This document shows positions 32,993 through 40,667 of a stretch of 64,000 nt of DNA, in pieces. Every line of letters begins with the position of its first letter. The first letter of the stretch is position 1. The notes beneath the pieces were generated by a model. That model saw nothing but the letters and a program-made list of their open reading frames with translations. It was not told where the DNA came from and made no database searches. The translations under genes and the position numbers were made by a program. The stretch spans positions 3,264,904 to 3,328,903 of the forward strand of contig NC_090621.1 of the NCBI RefSeq assembly GCF_004359215.1. The letters run 5' to 3'. This DNA comes from Bremia lactucae (lineage: Eukaryota > Oomycota > Peronosporomycetes > Peronosporales > Peronosporaceae).

Positions 32993-33661
32993 ATGGGGAA
33001 TTTCAATACCTGTGCAATTTTCATGAACGACGACAAATCCTCTCATTTTTTATCCTCATCATATCCAAATGGCAAATGTGCACTTTTGGACGAAAAAAGG
33101 GTCCCTACGCCTCAAGAAAAGAGCGATTTATCCACTTTAAACCCTAAAAAGCGCCCACGTCGGGTCGTTGATTCGAGCACCACATGTGTGCCCGAGCAAC
33201 GGCATTGCCGATATGCCAATAAAAGGTGCTTACATCCGCGTGCAGTTAAACGCACGGGGGGCTTACATACATTCTGTGCCATGCACCGGGCTAATGCCAA
33301 TCGGAATCAGCGCCGCCTCGATATGCGCAAACGTATGGCTCGACAGGCTTTGAAAGTGGAGGCAACTTACCTTCATTCACATTCGAGTACCGTCACTCTA
33401 AAGCAACAGCACAACGTATTGCAAAACACTACAGCACAATCACCTAGGCGCAACTTTGATACAAATTTCGAGCCATTTTACGAGCCCACACCGCTTCAGG
33501 AGGAAGATATTGCGACTTTAGTGATGCTCTTTTTGCCTCGACAAGGTGCAACGTTCGAAAGGGAGTTTGGCACTTCGCTCGTACTCGCAACACCGAACGA
33601 GTGGGTTCCAACAGAGAGTAGTGGCAGCAATGACCATATTTTGCCTTCTTCGCGAATTTGA
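32993..33661 (+). CDS. Small protein with WRC-like Cys/His domain (copy 1)
   Basis: 222 residues, single exon from the ATG at 32993. A basic stretch (NPKKRPRRVV) precedes a compact domain at about 72-118: C-x6-C-x15-C-x2-H followed by RANANRNQRRLDMRKRM. The same spacing and flanks occur in the protein at 34062-34691. The three Cys plus His and the basic tail resemble the plant WRC domain (C-x9-C-x10-C-x2-H, DNA binding/nuclear targeting) in layout but not in spacing, so zinc binding and a nuclear role are inference. The C-terminal half is Ser/Thr/Gln-rich with an acidic patch (PLQEEDIATLVMLFLP). I do not know a named family. Confidence 0.75.
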   Translation: MGNFNTCAIFMNDDKSSHFLSSSYPNGKCALLDEKRVPTPQEKSDLSTLNPKKRPRRVVDSSTTCVPEQRHCRYANKRCLHPRAVKRTGGLHTFCAMHRANANRNQRRLDMRKRMARQALKVEATYLHSHSSTVTLKQQHNVLQNTTAQSPRRNFDTNFEPFYEPTPLQEEDIATLVMLFLPRQGATFEREFGTSLVLATPNEWVPTESSGSNDHILPSSRI

Positions 33662-34061
33662 CCAAAAGAAGACAAGACATGGTAGAGAATTTTTCGATTT
33701 GCCGTGTCGAAGCTGACGCGTTTGTTTAAAGATTGAAATACTGAACTTTACTTGAACTTTTAACTTACACAGCCTTACTTTAAAGTCTGTGCCTGCATGA
33801 ATTGATAGGAACTTGTTGTAGTTGCCTCAATTTGCAAACGAACTCATTTTGGGCAAGGTTGGATAACTTCACTACTGGAAGGCCACGAAATCGATGTTTT
33901 TTTTCGCAATTAAATAGGCATTTTACTGACACAATTTACTGGTGGTGTCCATAGACAAATCGCTCATTTTTATCGTCTTCGAAAACGCATATTCTGCCCC
34001 CACAAGTGACGTTTAGATAAGAGAAACATGAAAAAAAACTTGCAACTTCATTATACAGTTA
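33662..34061. other. Intergenic, convergent gene pair
   Basis: 400 bases between the 3' ends of the two Cys/His-domain genes. AT-rich, with no feature recognised. Confidence 0.4.
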
Positions 34062-34691
34062 TCAAAAAAACACTCGATAATCGTTGCCGCTAAAGAGCGC
34101 AACGTTAATTTCGTTTTGAGCTACAAACGAGTCTTTCGTAGTTTCCATAATACGAGCAGCATTTTGCGAGTGCATGCGCTGTAATATGCGCTTCTGTGTA
34201 CGCCGCTTGCGCTCGAGTTTGCGCTGGTTCTGATTAGCTTTGGCACGGTGGCGTTCACAGAGATTGTGGCGCTTACCATTACGCTTAATTGTCCGCGGCA
34301 ACCAGCACTTTTTGTTGCGATAGCGGCAGAGCAAATTGTCGGTTGCGGCCACATTGTGGTTTGCGGGTGCCGAGGCAACTAGCACCGATGATGTTGCCTC
34401 GTGGCGCAATGAGATTGGCGGCTTTGCACATGAGTTCAGCGACTGAAAACGTATGGGCGGCAGAGTTGCCGCTGTGGCTGTTAGAAAATTAATGGATGGG
34501 AGACGTAACGGAGCCAATGACATGGCACCAGACGCGGAGAGGATATGGAAGCCAATGCTTGCGGTAGAGGTGCTTAGGCTGCCCGTTGCTAAAGCGCATG
34601 TCTTGTCGTTATTAGTGGCGAATTTATCGGTCACTTCCTCAGGCTGCGCTTCATTGAGTAGTCGATCCATTGTTTCACTTGTATTAAACAA
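34062..34691 (-). CDS. Small protein with WRC-like Cys/His domain (copy 2)
   Basis: 209 residues, single exon, ATG at 34691. The N-terminal half is low-complexity and Ala/Ser/Thr/Leu-rich. The domain at about 122-170 reads CRYRNKKC, then WLPRTIKRNGKRHNLC, then ERHRAKANQNQRKLERKRR: the same C-x6-C-x15-C-x2-H pattern as the protein at 32993-33661. The two genes face each other, as expected of an inverted duplication. Degenerate pieces of this gene lie at 35332-36602. Function unknown; a zinc-binding nuclear protein is inferred from residues and basic tail. Confidence 0.75.
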   Translation of the reverse strand: MFNTSETMDRLLNEAQPEEVTDKFATNNDKTCALATGSLSTSTASIGFHILSASGAMSLAPLRLPSINFLTATAATLPPIRFQSLNSCAKPPISLRHEATSSVLVASAPANHNVAATDNLLCRYRNKKCWLPRTIKRNGKRHNLCERHRAKANQNQRKLERKRRTQKRILQRMHSQNAARIMETTKDSFVAQNEINVALFSGNDYRVFF

Positions 34692-34983
34692 GTTGAAAAT
34701 GGACTTGATTGTTTAAACTGGGAGATGCAAGCAGCCACTGGTTGTCAAAATGCATTGACCTGTACAATTGTTTCAATTTTGATATGAGCTCGTTCGGAAG
34801 ATGCAAATGGAGTCTGTCATCTCTGATAATAGAGCCGGTTCCTGATCATGATATCCTATGTGCTTGTTTAAAGTTACCCCAATCATTTTTCCTCAACGAT
34901 GCTTCTGATAAATATGTAGAGGTTTATTAAAGAAGTGCCAGGTTCGAAAAACGTTTAAAGAACGTCAAAGTCGGACGAGATAA

Positions 34984-35241
34984 TTATGCTACATCTTTGG
35001 CAAGGATATCTAGAAGGCAAGGATGTTGATTAAGTTCTGCTTTAGAAAGAGATAAAACAATCCAGTGTAGCGAGCGCCAGCTAAAATGTATGTTGCCGTT
35101 TAACTTGCAAAAAAGTTTTGTTTGCATAGAACCATATACACCTAAATCTTCACCTGTGCATTGGCATGAATAATATGACACAGCTTCAATGATAAAATGG
35201 CTGACTACGAATAAACAAGAAATGAAATGAAGCTGCAACAT
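34984..35241 (-). CDS. Candidate small secreted cysteine protein
   Basis: 85 residues from the ATG at 35241 (a GTG lies three codons upstream). Residues 1-20 form a plausible signal peptide (LQLHFISCLFVVSHFIIEA). The mature part has SYYSCQCTG, then LFCKLNG, then HPCLLD: four Cys in about 65 residues. Small secreted Cys proteins are common in plant-associated oomycetes; no RxLR or CRN motif is visible. It could be a relic: one expected Cys position reads as Ile in WIVLSLSKAEL (weak recollection of a related pattern). Not recognised as a named family. Confidence 0.4.
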   Translation of the reverse strand: MLQLHFISCLFVVSHFIIEAVSYYSCQCTGEDLGVYGSMQTKLFCKLNGNIHFSWRSLHWIVLSLSKAELNQHPCLLDILAKDVA

Positions 35242-35331
35242 GTTTTCCACTCTCCTTCTATAGATGCTATGCAGGCTTCAAGATTTACTGCAGGTGCGTT
35301 GCAGCACATCGCTTTGGAACAATACATATCT

Positions 35332-35561
35332 CGGATGGCAGAGTTGCCGCTGTGGCTGTAAGGATATTAATGGGTGGGAGACTTTAAAGAGTTGATGACA
35401 TGGCAGCAGATGGAGAGCATCATGAAAGCCGATGCTCGAGGCCGAGCTGCTGAGGCTGAAGCGAGTGCTTTCTCGTCTTCGGTGAAAGTCTCAAATCGTA
35501 GGTCTCTTACTTCCTCCCTAAATACATTTACTTGTATAATCTTATCGAACGAATGAAGCAA
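35332..35561 (-). pseudogene. Degenerate copy of the Cys/His-domain gene, N-terminal part
   Basis: The block at 35335-35384 repeats 34456-34505 of copy 2 almost exactly (GGCAGAGTTGCCGCTGTGGCTGT), and further similarity runs through 35420-35520. The frame is interrupted by stops. The orientation is the same as copy 2. Confidence 0.6.
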
Positions 35562-35819
35562 TACGTGTCATTGGGTCTCTTCCATTAGAAGGGTACAAAT
35601 TTCGGTCATTCTCGATTCGGTATACTGGGACGGCAGAGCCTGTCTAATTCAATACTATTACAATAATACAAAAGACCTGTAAGATTTTATATTCTGCCGC
35701 CTTTTCGGTGGAATGTGGAGTCGACTGATTGGACTTTAATCTCGAAGCGTTGCAATCTAGATATCCCGATACCCAGCGGGACAATACGCCAAAATCAGGT
35801 GCTTTACTGCATGCTTTTA

Positions 35820-35980
35820 AAAAACCTCGGATGAGTTCAAGATTATAAAGCAGCCGGTGCTGGTTTCCGAGGACGAACAAGCGCAACGCTGAGAGCCACA
35901 AAATTTTTGCGAGCGCCACCGCGCCAGAGCCAAGCAGATTCAGCGCAAGCTTGAATGCAAGCGACGTACGCAAAAGCGCA
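35820..35980 (+). pseudogene. Degenerate Cys/His domain, inverted
   Basis: On the plus strand the text CWFPRTNKRNAESHK is followed, after a frame change at a T run (about 35910), by CERHRARAKQIQRKLECKRR. This matches the domain of copy 2 (CWLPRTIKRNGKRHNLCERHR) closely but lies on the opposite strand from the N-terminal piece next to it. It is a rearranged pseudogene. Confidence 0.65.
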
Positions 35981-36031
35981 CATTATAGCACGTCTACTCG
36001 GGAAATGTTGCTCGCATCATGAGACTCGTCA

Positions 36032-36032
36032 N
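36032..36032. other. Single N, contig junction 1
   Basis: The base is N. The sequence before it ends ATGAGACTCGTCA. The sequence after it starts at a point matching about 35411, so 36033-36602 repeats 35411-36031. This is typical of two overlapping contig ends placed side by side. Confidence 0.85.
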
Positions 36033-36602
36033 GGAGAGCATCATGAAAGCCGATGCTCGAGGCCGAGCTGCTGAGGCTGAAGCGAGTGCTTTCTCGTCTT
36101 CGGTGAAAGTCTCAAATCGTAGGTCTCTTACTTACTCCCTAAATACATTTACTTGTATAATCTTATCGAACGAATGAAGCAATACGTGTCATTGGGTCAT
36201 CTGTGACGGCAGAGCCTGTCTAACTCAATACTATTATAATGATATCAAGCCCTGTAAGATTTTATCTTTTGCGTTTCGGTGGAATGTGGAGTCGACTGAT
36301 TGGACTTTAATCTCGAAGCGTTGCAACCTCAATATCCCGATACCCAGCGGGACGATACGCCAAAATCAGGTGCTTTACTGCATGCTTAAAAAAAAAACTC
36401 GAATGAGCCCAAGATTATAAAGCCGCCGGTGCGGGTTGCCGAGAACGAACAAGCGCAACGCTGAGAGCCACAAAATCTTTGCGAGCGCCACCGCGCCAAA
36501 GCCAAGCAGATTCAGCGCAAGCTTGAATGCAAGCGACGTACGCAAAAGCGCACATTATAGCACATTTACTCGGGAAATGTTGCTCGCATCATGAGACTCG
36601 TC
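36033..36602. repeat. Second copy of 35411-36031
   Basis: Direct repeat of the pseudogene-bearing segment across the N, with scattered substitutions and a small deletion (the left copy has about 45 extra bases near 35580-35625). It includes another degenerate Cys/His domain on the plus strand (about 36420-36570). It may be an unmerged allele or overlap rather than a genomic duplication. Confidence 0.8.
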
Positions 36603-36767
36603 AGCACCCAGTGCAACGCAATATAATGCTTCAAATTTAACTATACACCTATGCCAACGTAGATGACAAGTTTGGTCTTAAATGGCAAAGCATAAGACTC
36701 GTGATTATGTATTTAATGGAAGCCGATGCTAGTTTTTTTGCGTCTTTCTAATTCTACATATTACATG

Positions 36768-36957
36768 AAAAATATCTTGTTTTATAATTTTAAACAGGGA
36801 AATGTCATATTCACCCCCCTAGAGACACAATTAAAAATATCTTGCTTTATAATTTTAAACAGGGAAATGTCATATTCACCCCCTAGAGACACAATTAAAA
36901 ATATCTTGTTTTATAATTTTAAACAGGGAAATGTCATATTCAACCCCCCCCCTAGAC
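36768..36957. repeat. Three tandem copies of a 64-66 bp unit
   Basis: The unit begins AAAAATATCTTGTTTTATAA and contains GGGAAATGTCATATTCACCC before CCTAGAGACACAATT; it occurs three times, with the last one ending in a longer C run. The TATTCACCCC motif is the reverse complement of the GGGGTGAATA motif repeated at 37619-37692. The two arrays therefore face each other around a transposase-like remnant. Confidence 0.85.
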
Positions 36958-36992
36958 GCAAGTTAGTTTAAAACTCATTATATTCTTCAAAG

Positions 36993-37546
36993 CTACAGAT
37001 AAGAAGGACCTGGCATGGAGCTTCTAGAGAAAACTACACGATTTAAGCAAGTTCGTACAGTATGACCGACATTTTGACCAATGCTGCAGCGCACCCTACG
37101 TGCAGGCTGAGCAAGTTCAAATGCGGAAGGATCACGCCGGTTAAATGGGTCATTTCCAAAACGCACTTGCGATCCAGGAGGGCGACCTCTTGTTTGCTGA
37201 ACGACAGGATTATTAACTGGTGCTGGATTAAGCGTTGCAAAAAAATTCAGCTGTTCAATGATTTTCCGTTGCTGGAAGGCTCCCACTGCATTAATCGCTG
37301 ATTGACTGCAAGTAGGTATAGCTCTAAAGATGTATGTGTTCGATCGATCGGATCAGGAATGCGCCACAAAGGATAAAAATTGTCGATTGTGAGCGCCCTT
37401 CCGCTAGTCTGAATGGCCAATAACACATGCTTCCAAGGTATGACCATTGTTGGCTTGATGGTATTACCTTCCGCATATGTAAATTCCCGAACACTGCTGA
37501 TCAACTCAGCAGAACTAGGGTATCCTTGAGAGGGAGGAGCTAGCAT
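36993..37546 (-). pseudogene. Mutator-like transposase C-terminal remnant
   Basis: Two overlapping minus frames (37247-37546 and 36993-37286) join by a frame change near 37260. The second contains TRGRPPGSQVRFG, RRDPSAFELAQPARR and a damaged zinc knuckle, CSIGQNVGHTVRTC. MULE-type transposases often end with GRPRG..RR..CSxCGQxGHNxRTC (recalled). The first Cys pair of the knuckle is disturbed by a one-residue shift. The upstream frame (MVIPWKHVLLAIQTSGRAL) has no assigned domain. The facing repeat arrays on both sides support a DNA transposon. Confidence 0.45.
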
Positions 37547-37618
37547 ATTATGAAGTATGAGAAAGAGGCTGCATGAGTTTAAGATAAAATGTATGCGTCT
37601 GGCGCTAAATTATCTTTC

Positions 37619-37692
37619 GGGGGTGGGGTGAATATAGCACGAATTTAGGGTGAGGTGAATATAATAATATTGATTTTAGAGGTGGGGCGAAT
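37619..37692. repeat. About 30-bp direct repeats with GGTGGGGTGAATA motif
   Basis: Three units (GGGTGGGGTGAATATAGC.., GGGTGAGGTGAATATAAT.., AGGTGGGGCGAAT) precede the Gypsy insertion. A fourth (GGTGGGGTGTATAT) follows it at 46709. The array was therefore split by the insertion. It mirrors the CACCCC units at 36768-36957. Confidence 0.7.
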
Positions 37693-37940
37693 TGTAAGGA
37701 CCAGTCAGCTTGCTCAGCCCTTGACCACTCATTTCGACTTACCTTTTAAACCATTCATTTTCTTTAATTCAATTTTACATATGCGCCATAATAAAAACAA
37801 GTAAAAAGGTTTGCGCAATTAGGAGAGATGATACTCAGTAAGAATTAGATTAAGGATAGGCGATACCTTAAGGAGTATACCAAAAGTATCGGTTAGTTAA
37901 ACTAATTTTAATTCAGTCGTAATTTACCCTCATCCTGACA
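37693..37940 (+). repeat. LTR 1 (5' LTR)
   Basis: 248 bp, TGTAAGG..CCTGACA. Differs from LTR 2 at about one position (CAGTCAGC against CAGTCATC) and from LTR 3 at about four. Confidence 0.9.
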
Positions 37941-37942
37941 AG

Positions 37943-37950
37943 TGGTAGCA
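37943..37950 (+). other. Primer-binding site
   Basis: TGGTAGCA begins two bases after the LTR, as expected for a site paired with the 3' CCA end of a tRNA. TGGTAGC fits an initiator-Met-type acceptor end (inference). Confidence 0.6.
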
Positions 37951-37954
37951 CTTG

Positions 37955-38225
37955 TTGGTCCTCCGCCCGCTTCTCCGCCGTCCTCCGCCCGCTTCTCCGC
38001 CGTCCTCCGCCCGCTTCTCCGCCGTCCTCCACCCGCTTCTTCGCCGTCCGCTCGCCTCTTCGCTGTACCCCGCGTCTCCGCCGTCTCGCGCCGCTTCTCC
38101 GCGTCTGCCGCTTCTTCGCCGTCCGCTCGCTTCTTCGCTGTACGCCCGCTTCTCCGCCGTCTGCCGCTTCTTCGCCGTCCGCTCGCCTCTTCGCTGTACG
38201 CTTGCTTCTTCGCCTTTCGCGCTTC
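37955..38225. repeat. GC-rich minisatellite in the element leader
   Basis: Tandem, drifting units built on CGCCCGCTTCTCCGCCGTCCT and CGCTTCTTCGCCGTCCGCT directly after the primer-binding site. This leaves open frames on both strands (Arg/Ser-rich on minus), which are side effects of the repeat. It is followed by a direct repeat of about 45 bp (GTACTGCTTGTAGCGTG twice, 38256-38330). Confidence 0.8.
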
Positions 38226-38544
38226 GTGGGACTGCACTGCGTTGGATTGCAAAGTACTGCTTGTAGCGTGAGAGATTTCCGCTCGCAGCCAATAAGGTAC
38301 TGCTTGTAGCGTGGGAATTTTCGCTCGCAGTCAACTGCTCCATCCCTTTGGAAGCGCTGCGTAGCAGTTTTGAGTGTGTGGCTTTCAGTATCCACTGTAA
38401 TTCTAAGCGTCTGCCTAGGCAGATATAGTCGCTTAGTCTGTGTGAGGTTGGGTCCGGCTTAAATCGGTGAAACAGTTTATCCATCTGGGATAAGGTTTAA
38501 TCTCTAACGCATTACGCCTAAGCTAAAGTAAGTCGTTGAGTTCT

Positions 38545-38847
38545 ATGAGCAAGAAGAGAAAGGCTACTACTCAGATTCCGTTTGACTGCAGTAAGGCTTT
38601 CCTCTTTGAGTACGGTGACAAGTCTGCAAAGACTGCGAACGATCTGCTTGCGTCTTTACAAAAGACTCGGCGCATTGCGAAGATCTTAGCAAAGCAACTC
38701 ACCAAGGAGAAAGCCTGCCTGCCCAAGCAAGGATCCACCTTATCAGCTCCGCTACACGAAGTAGACGCGCTTTTGGAAGAAGCCGAGCGCACCATCTTAA
38801 ATGATCTTCGGTTTAACTTAAGAGACCTAAATAAACTAAACGACTAA
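38545..38847 (+). CDS. Small leader ORF of the Gypsy element
   Basis: 100 residues from the ATG at 38545, ahead of gag. Basic start (MSKKRKATTQIPFDCSKAF), then a helical, charged stretch (AKILAKQLTKEKA, then LLEEAERTILNDLRFNLRDL). No known domain; probably an N-terminal gag-like or accessory protein of this family. Found only once here because the second interior is truncated. Confidence 0.5.
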   Translation: MSKKRKATTQIPFDCSKAFLFEYGDKSAKTANDLLASLQKTRRIAKILAKQLTKEKACLPKQGSTLSAPLHEVDALLEEAERTILNDLRFNLRDLNKLND

Positions 38848-38910
38848 GTCTTTTAAAAGTTCCGAACACATCTTCTTCCATTATGGGTCAACCCTCAAAC
38901 GCCCGAGCTA

Positions 38911-39825
38911 ATGCAGCAAATGATGCATATGCTACAGCAACAACAAGAGTTGATCAAATCCTTGGCTAACTCCCAAAAAGAAGGTGGGCTTAAGGTGGAC
39001 GGGCTAAGAATACCGACGTATAGCGGAAGGAGTGAAGAGTCGGTTCGACTTTATTACGCGCAAGTACAGCAATATTTTATTGCGCACGGTACGAAGTGGA
39101 GAGAAGACGCAATGGCTCCTCAAGTACTTGCCGTACTAGGAAGTTCATTGCGCGGACCAGCAGCACAATGGTTCTTGCTGCATCAATCAGAAATTCACTC
39201 AGTCGAAGAGCTTTTTCTAGCAGTGGAAAAGGAATTTGTTCCTGCGGATCTACAGCAACGTCTTCGAGACGACCTGCATCGGCTGAAACAAGCCAGTTGC
39301 AAAGGCTTAATGGACTACATTGCGAAATTTCGACACATTATTTCGCAAGTTGAGGACATGACTGAGATAGACCAAATAATCTATTTTCAACGAGAATTAA
39401 AAACAAGAACGCAAGAAGAAGTTCAATACCGACGGGGAAATACACTGTCGGAGGCTATTACTGTGGCGCTCGACTTTGAACGCGCACATTCGGTTGGTTA
39501 TAATCACCATATCGCAACAACCCCTCGTCCTGGTCCATTAAATGTGGCCAGAGAATTAAACAATGAGCCAGAGCTGATGGAAATCGCAATGCTCGGCCAT
39601 TTCGTAGGTCTTCTCGCGTCCATAGCCGACGTCCAAAAAAAACAAAGTGTGCGTACTGAAAAAAACTGGGGCACACGATTCAGCAGTGTTACAAGCGCAG
39701 GAACCAGCAAAATAGTCGCGGCAACGGATATCGTCGCGAGCGTGCAAACGTCAACTATTTCAAGAATGAGTCAGTCGAAGAAGAAACCATCGCGACTGTG
39801 TCAGATGAAAATATCACGACACTAA
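38911..39825 (+). CDS. gag: Gypsy Gag polyprotein (capsid), frameshifted at the end
   Basis: 304 residues. Gln/Met-rich start, then the capsid region (LRIPTYSGRSEESVRLYYAQ, YFIAHGTKWRED, AAQWFLLHQSEIHSVEELF, LHRLKQASCKGLMDYIAKFR). The natural continuation, a CCHC zinc knuckle and basic linker, lies in the -1 frame beyond an A8 run at about 39635. In that frame the second Cys of the knuckle is a TGA (39657-39659). The last 60 residues of the open frame are therefore probably out-of-frame text. Either programmed -1 frameshifting or a mutation can explain the frame change; the TGA is a lesion. Confidence 0.8.
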   Translation: MQQMMHMLQQQQELIKSLANSQKEGGLKVDGLRIPTYSGRSEESVRLYYAQVQQYFIAHGTKWREDAMAPQVLAVLGSSLRGPAAQWFLLHQSEIHSVEELFLAVEKEFVPADLQQRLRDDLHRLKQASCKGLMDYIAKFRHIISQVEDMTEIDQIIYFQRELKTRTQEEVQYRRGNTLSEAITVALDFERAHSVGYNHHIATTPRPGPLNVARELNNEPELMEIAMLGHFVGLLASIADVQKKQSVRTEKNWGTRFSSVTSAGTSKIVAATDIVASVQTSTISRMSQSKKKPSRLCQMKISRH

Positions 39826-40667
39826 GTGAAGCTGACTTTGCTTCCTTCACGGGAAAAGATTTGATCGTCAAAAAGGGTCATCTTGACGATCGTGCTGTTA
39901 AAATAATGCTCGATTCTGGCGCCACATGCAATGTGGTGAAGCCGGGGTTGCTGCAACGCGTCACGTCTGAAGTGGCAATTCAAGTCACTCGTTTCGACGG
40001 CACTAATACCACCAAAAGAAAGGTGAAGAAAGGAGTCGCAAATATCTGCTTTGATGGTAATCAATTTTCTGACATTCCGGTCATTGAGTGGCCAATGAGT
40101 AATTCCCAAGATGTAATTCTGGGTAAGCCTTGCTTTACTGCGCACGAGCCAATCATAAATTGGCGTACTCATCAAGTTTCGTTCAAAAGTGGTAACATAC
40201 CACAGGATGAGGTTTTTGAACCGGTCATTATTTCCTCTGCCGACTTTTCAAGGAAATTAAAGACATCAAAATACGAAGAGGTCTATCGTGTCAAAATTTA
40301 TCAAGACTCGGAATCTACAAAACCTCGGGAAATACGGTTGAAGTCGTTACTTGATTCCTATAAAGATGTATTTCCAGAAAAGTTACCGAATTCATTGCCT
40401 CCTAATCGGTCAGTTGAATTTGAAATCAATATGCAACCCGGTGCGCAACCGAGTAATCGTCCGCCGTTTCGACTTTCACAAGTTGAACAAAATGCTCTAC
40501 AGAAGTTTGTCGATGAGAACCTTTCCCGCGGATGGATCGAGCTTTCAGACTCGCCTTGGGTATCAAACATCTTTGGTATTCCTAAAAAGGACCCAAAAAC
40601 CGGTACGAGTGTATCTCGTTCAGAATGGATTCGATCGGAAACGCAAACATTTTGCTCCGTTGGGTGA
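39798..40667 (+). CDS. pol: Gypsy Pol part 1: protease and RT start
   Basis: 289-residue frame opening at a GTG. The protease active site is LDSGATCNVV, followed by VILGKPCF in the usual place. The linker and RT entry follow (SVEFEINMQPGAQPSNRPPFRLS, WIELSDSPWVSNIFGIPKKD). The frame leaves the RT at about 40637, where one missing base in a G run sends the ribosome to a stop. The RT continues in another frame from 40625. Confidence 0.8.
   Translation: MSDENITTLSEADFASFTGKDLIVKKGHLDDRAVKIMLDSGATCNVVKPGLLQRVTSEVAIQVTRFDGTNTTKRKVKKGVANICFDGNQFSDIPVIEWPMSNSQDVILGKPCFTAHEPIINWRTHQVSFKSGNIPQDEVFEPVIISSADFSRKLKTSKYEEVYRVKIYQDSESTKPREIRLKSLLDSYKDVFPEKLPNSLPPNRSVEFEINMQPGAQPSNRPPFRLSQVEQNALQKFVDENLSRGWIELSDSPWVSNIFGIPKKDPKTGTSVSRSEWIRSETQTFCSVG

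Noticed and set aside
36768..36957. Possible CRISPR-like array
   Set aside because: Units are contiguous tandem copies without spacers, in a eukaryotic transposon context.
37908..38395. Arg/Gly/Glu-rich frames on the minus strand
   Set aside because: Created by the GC-rich minisatellite in the retrotransposon leader, which is open in several frames at once.
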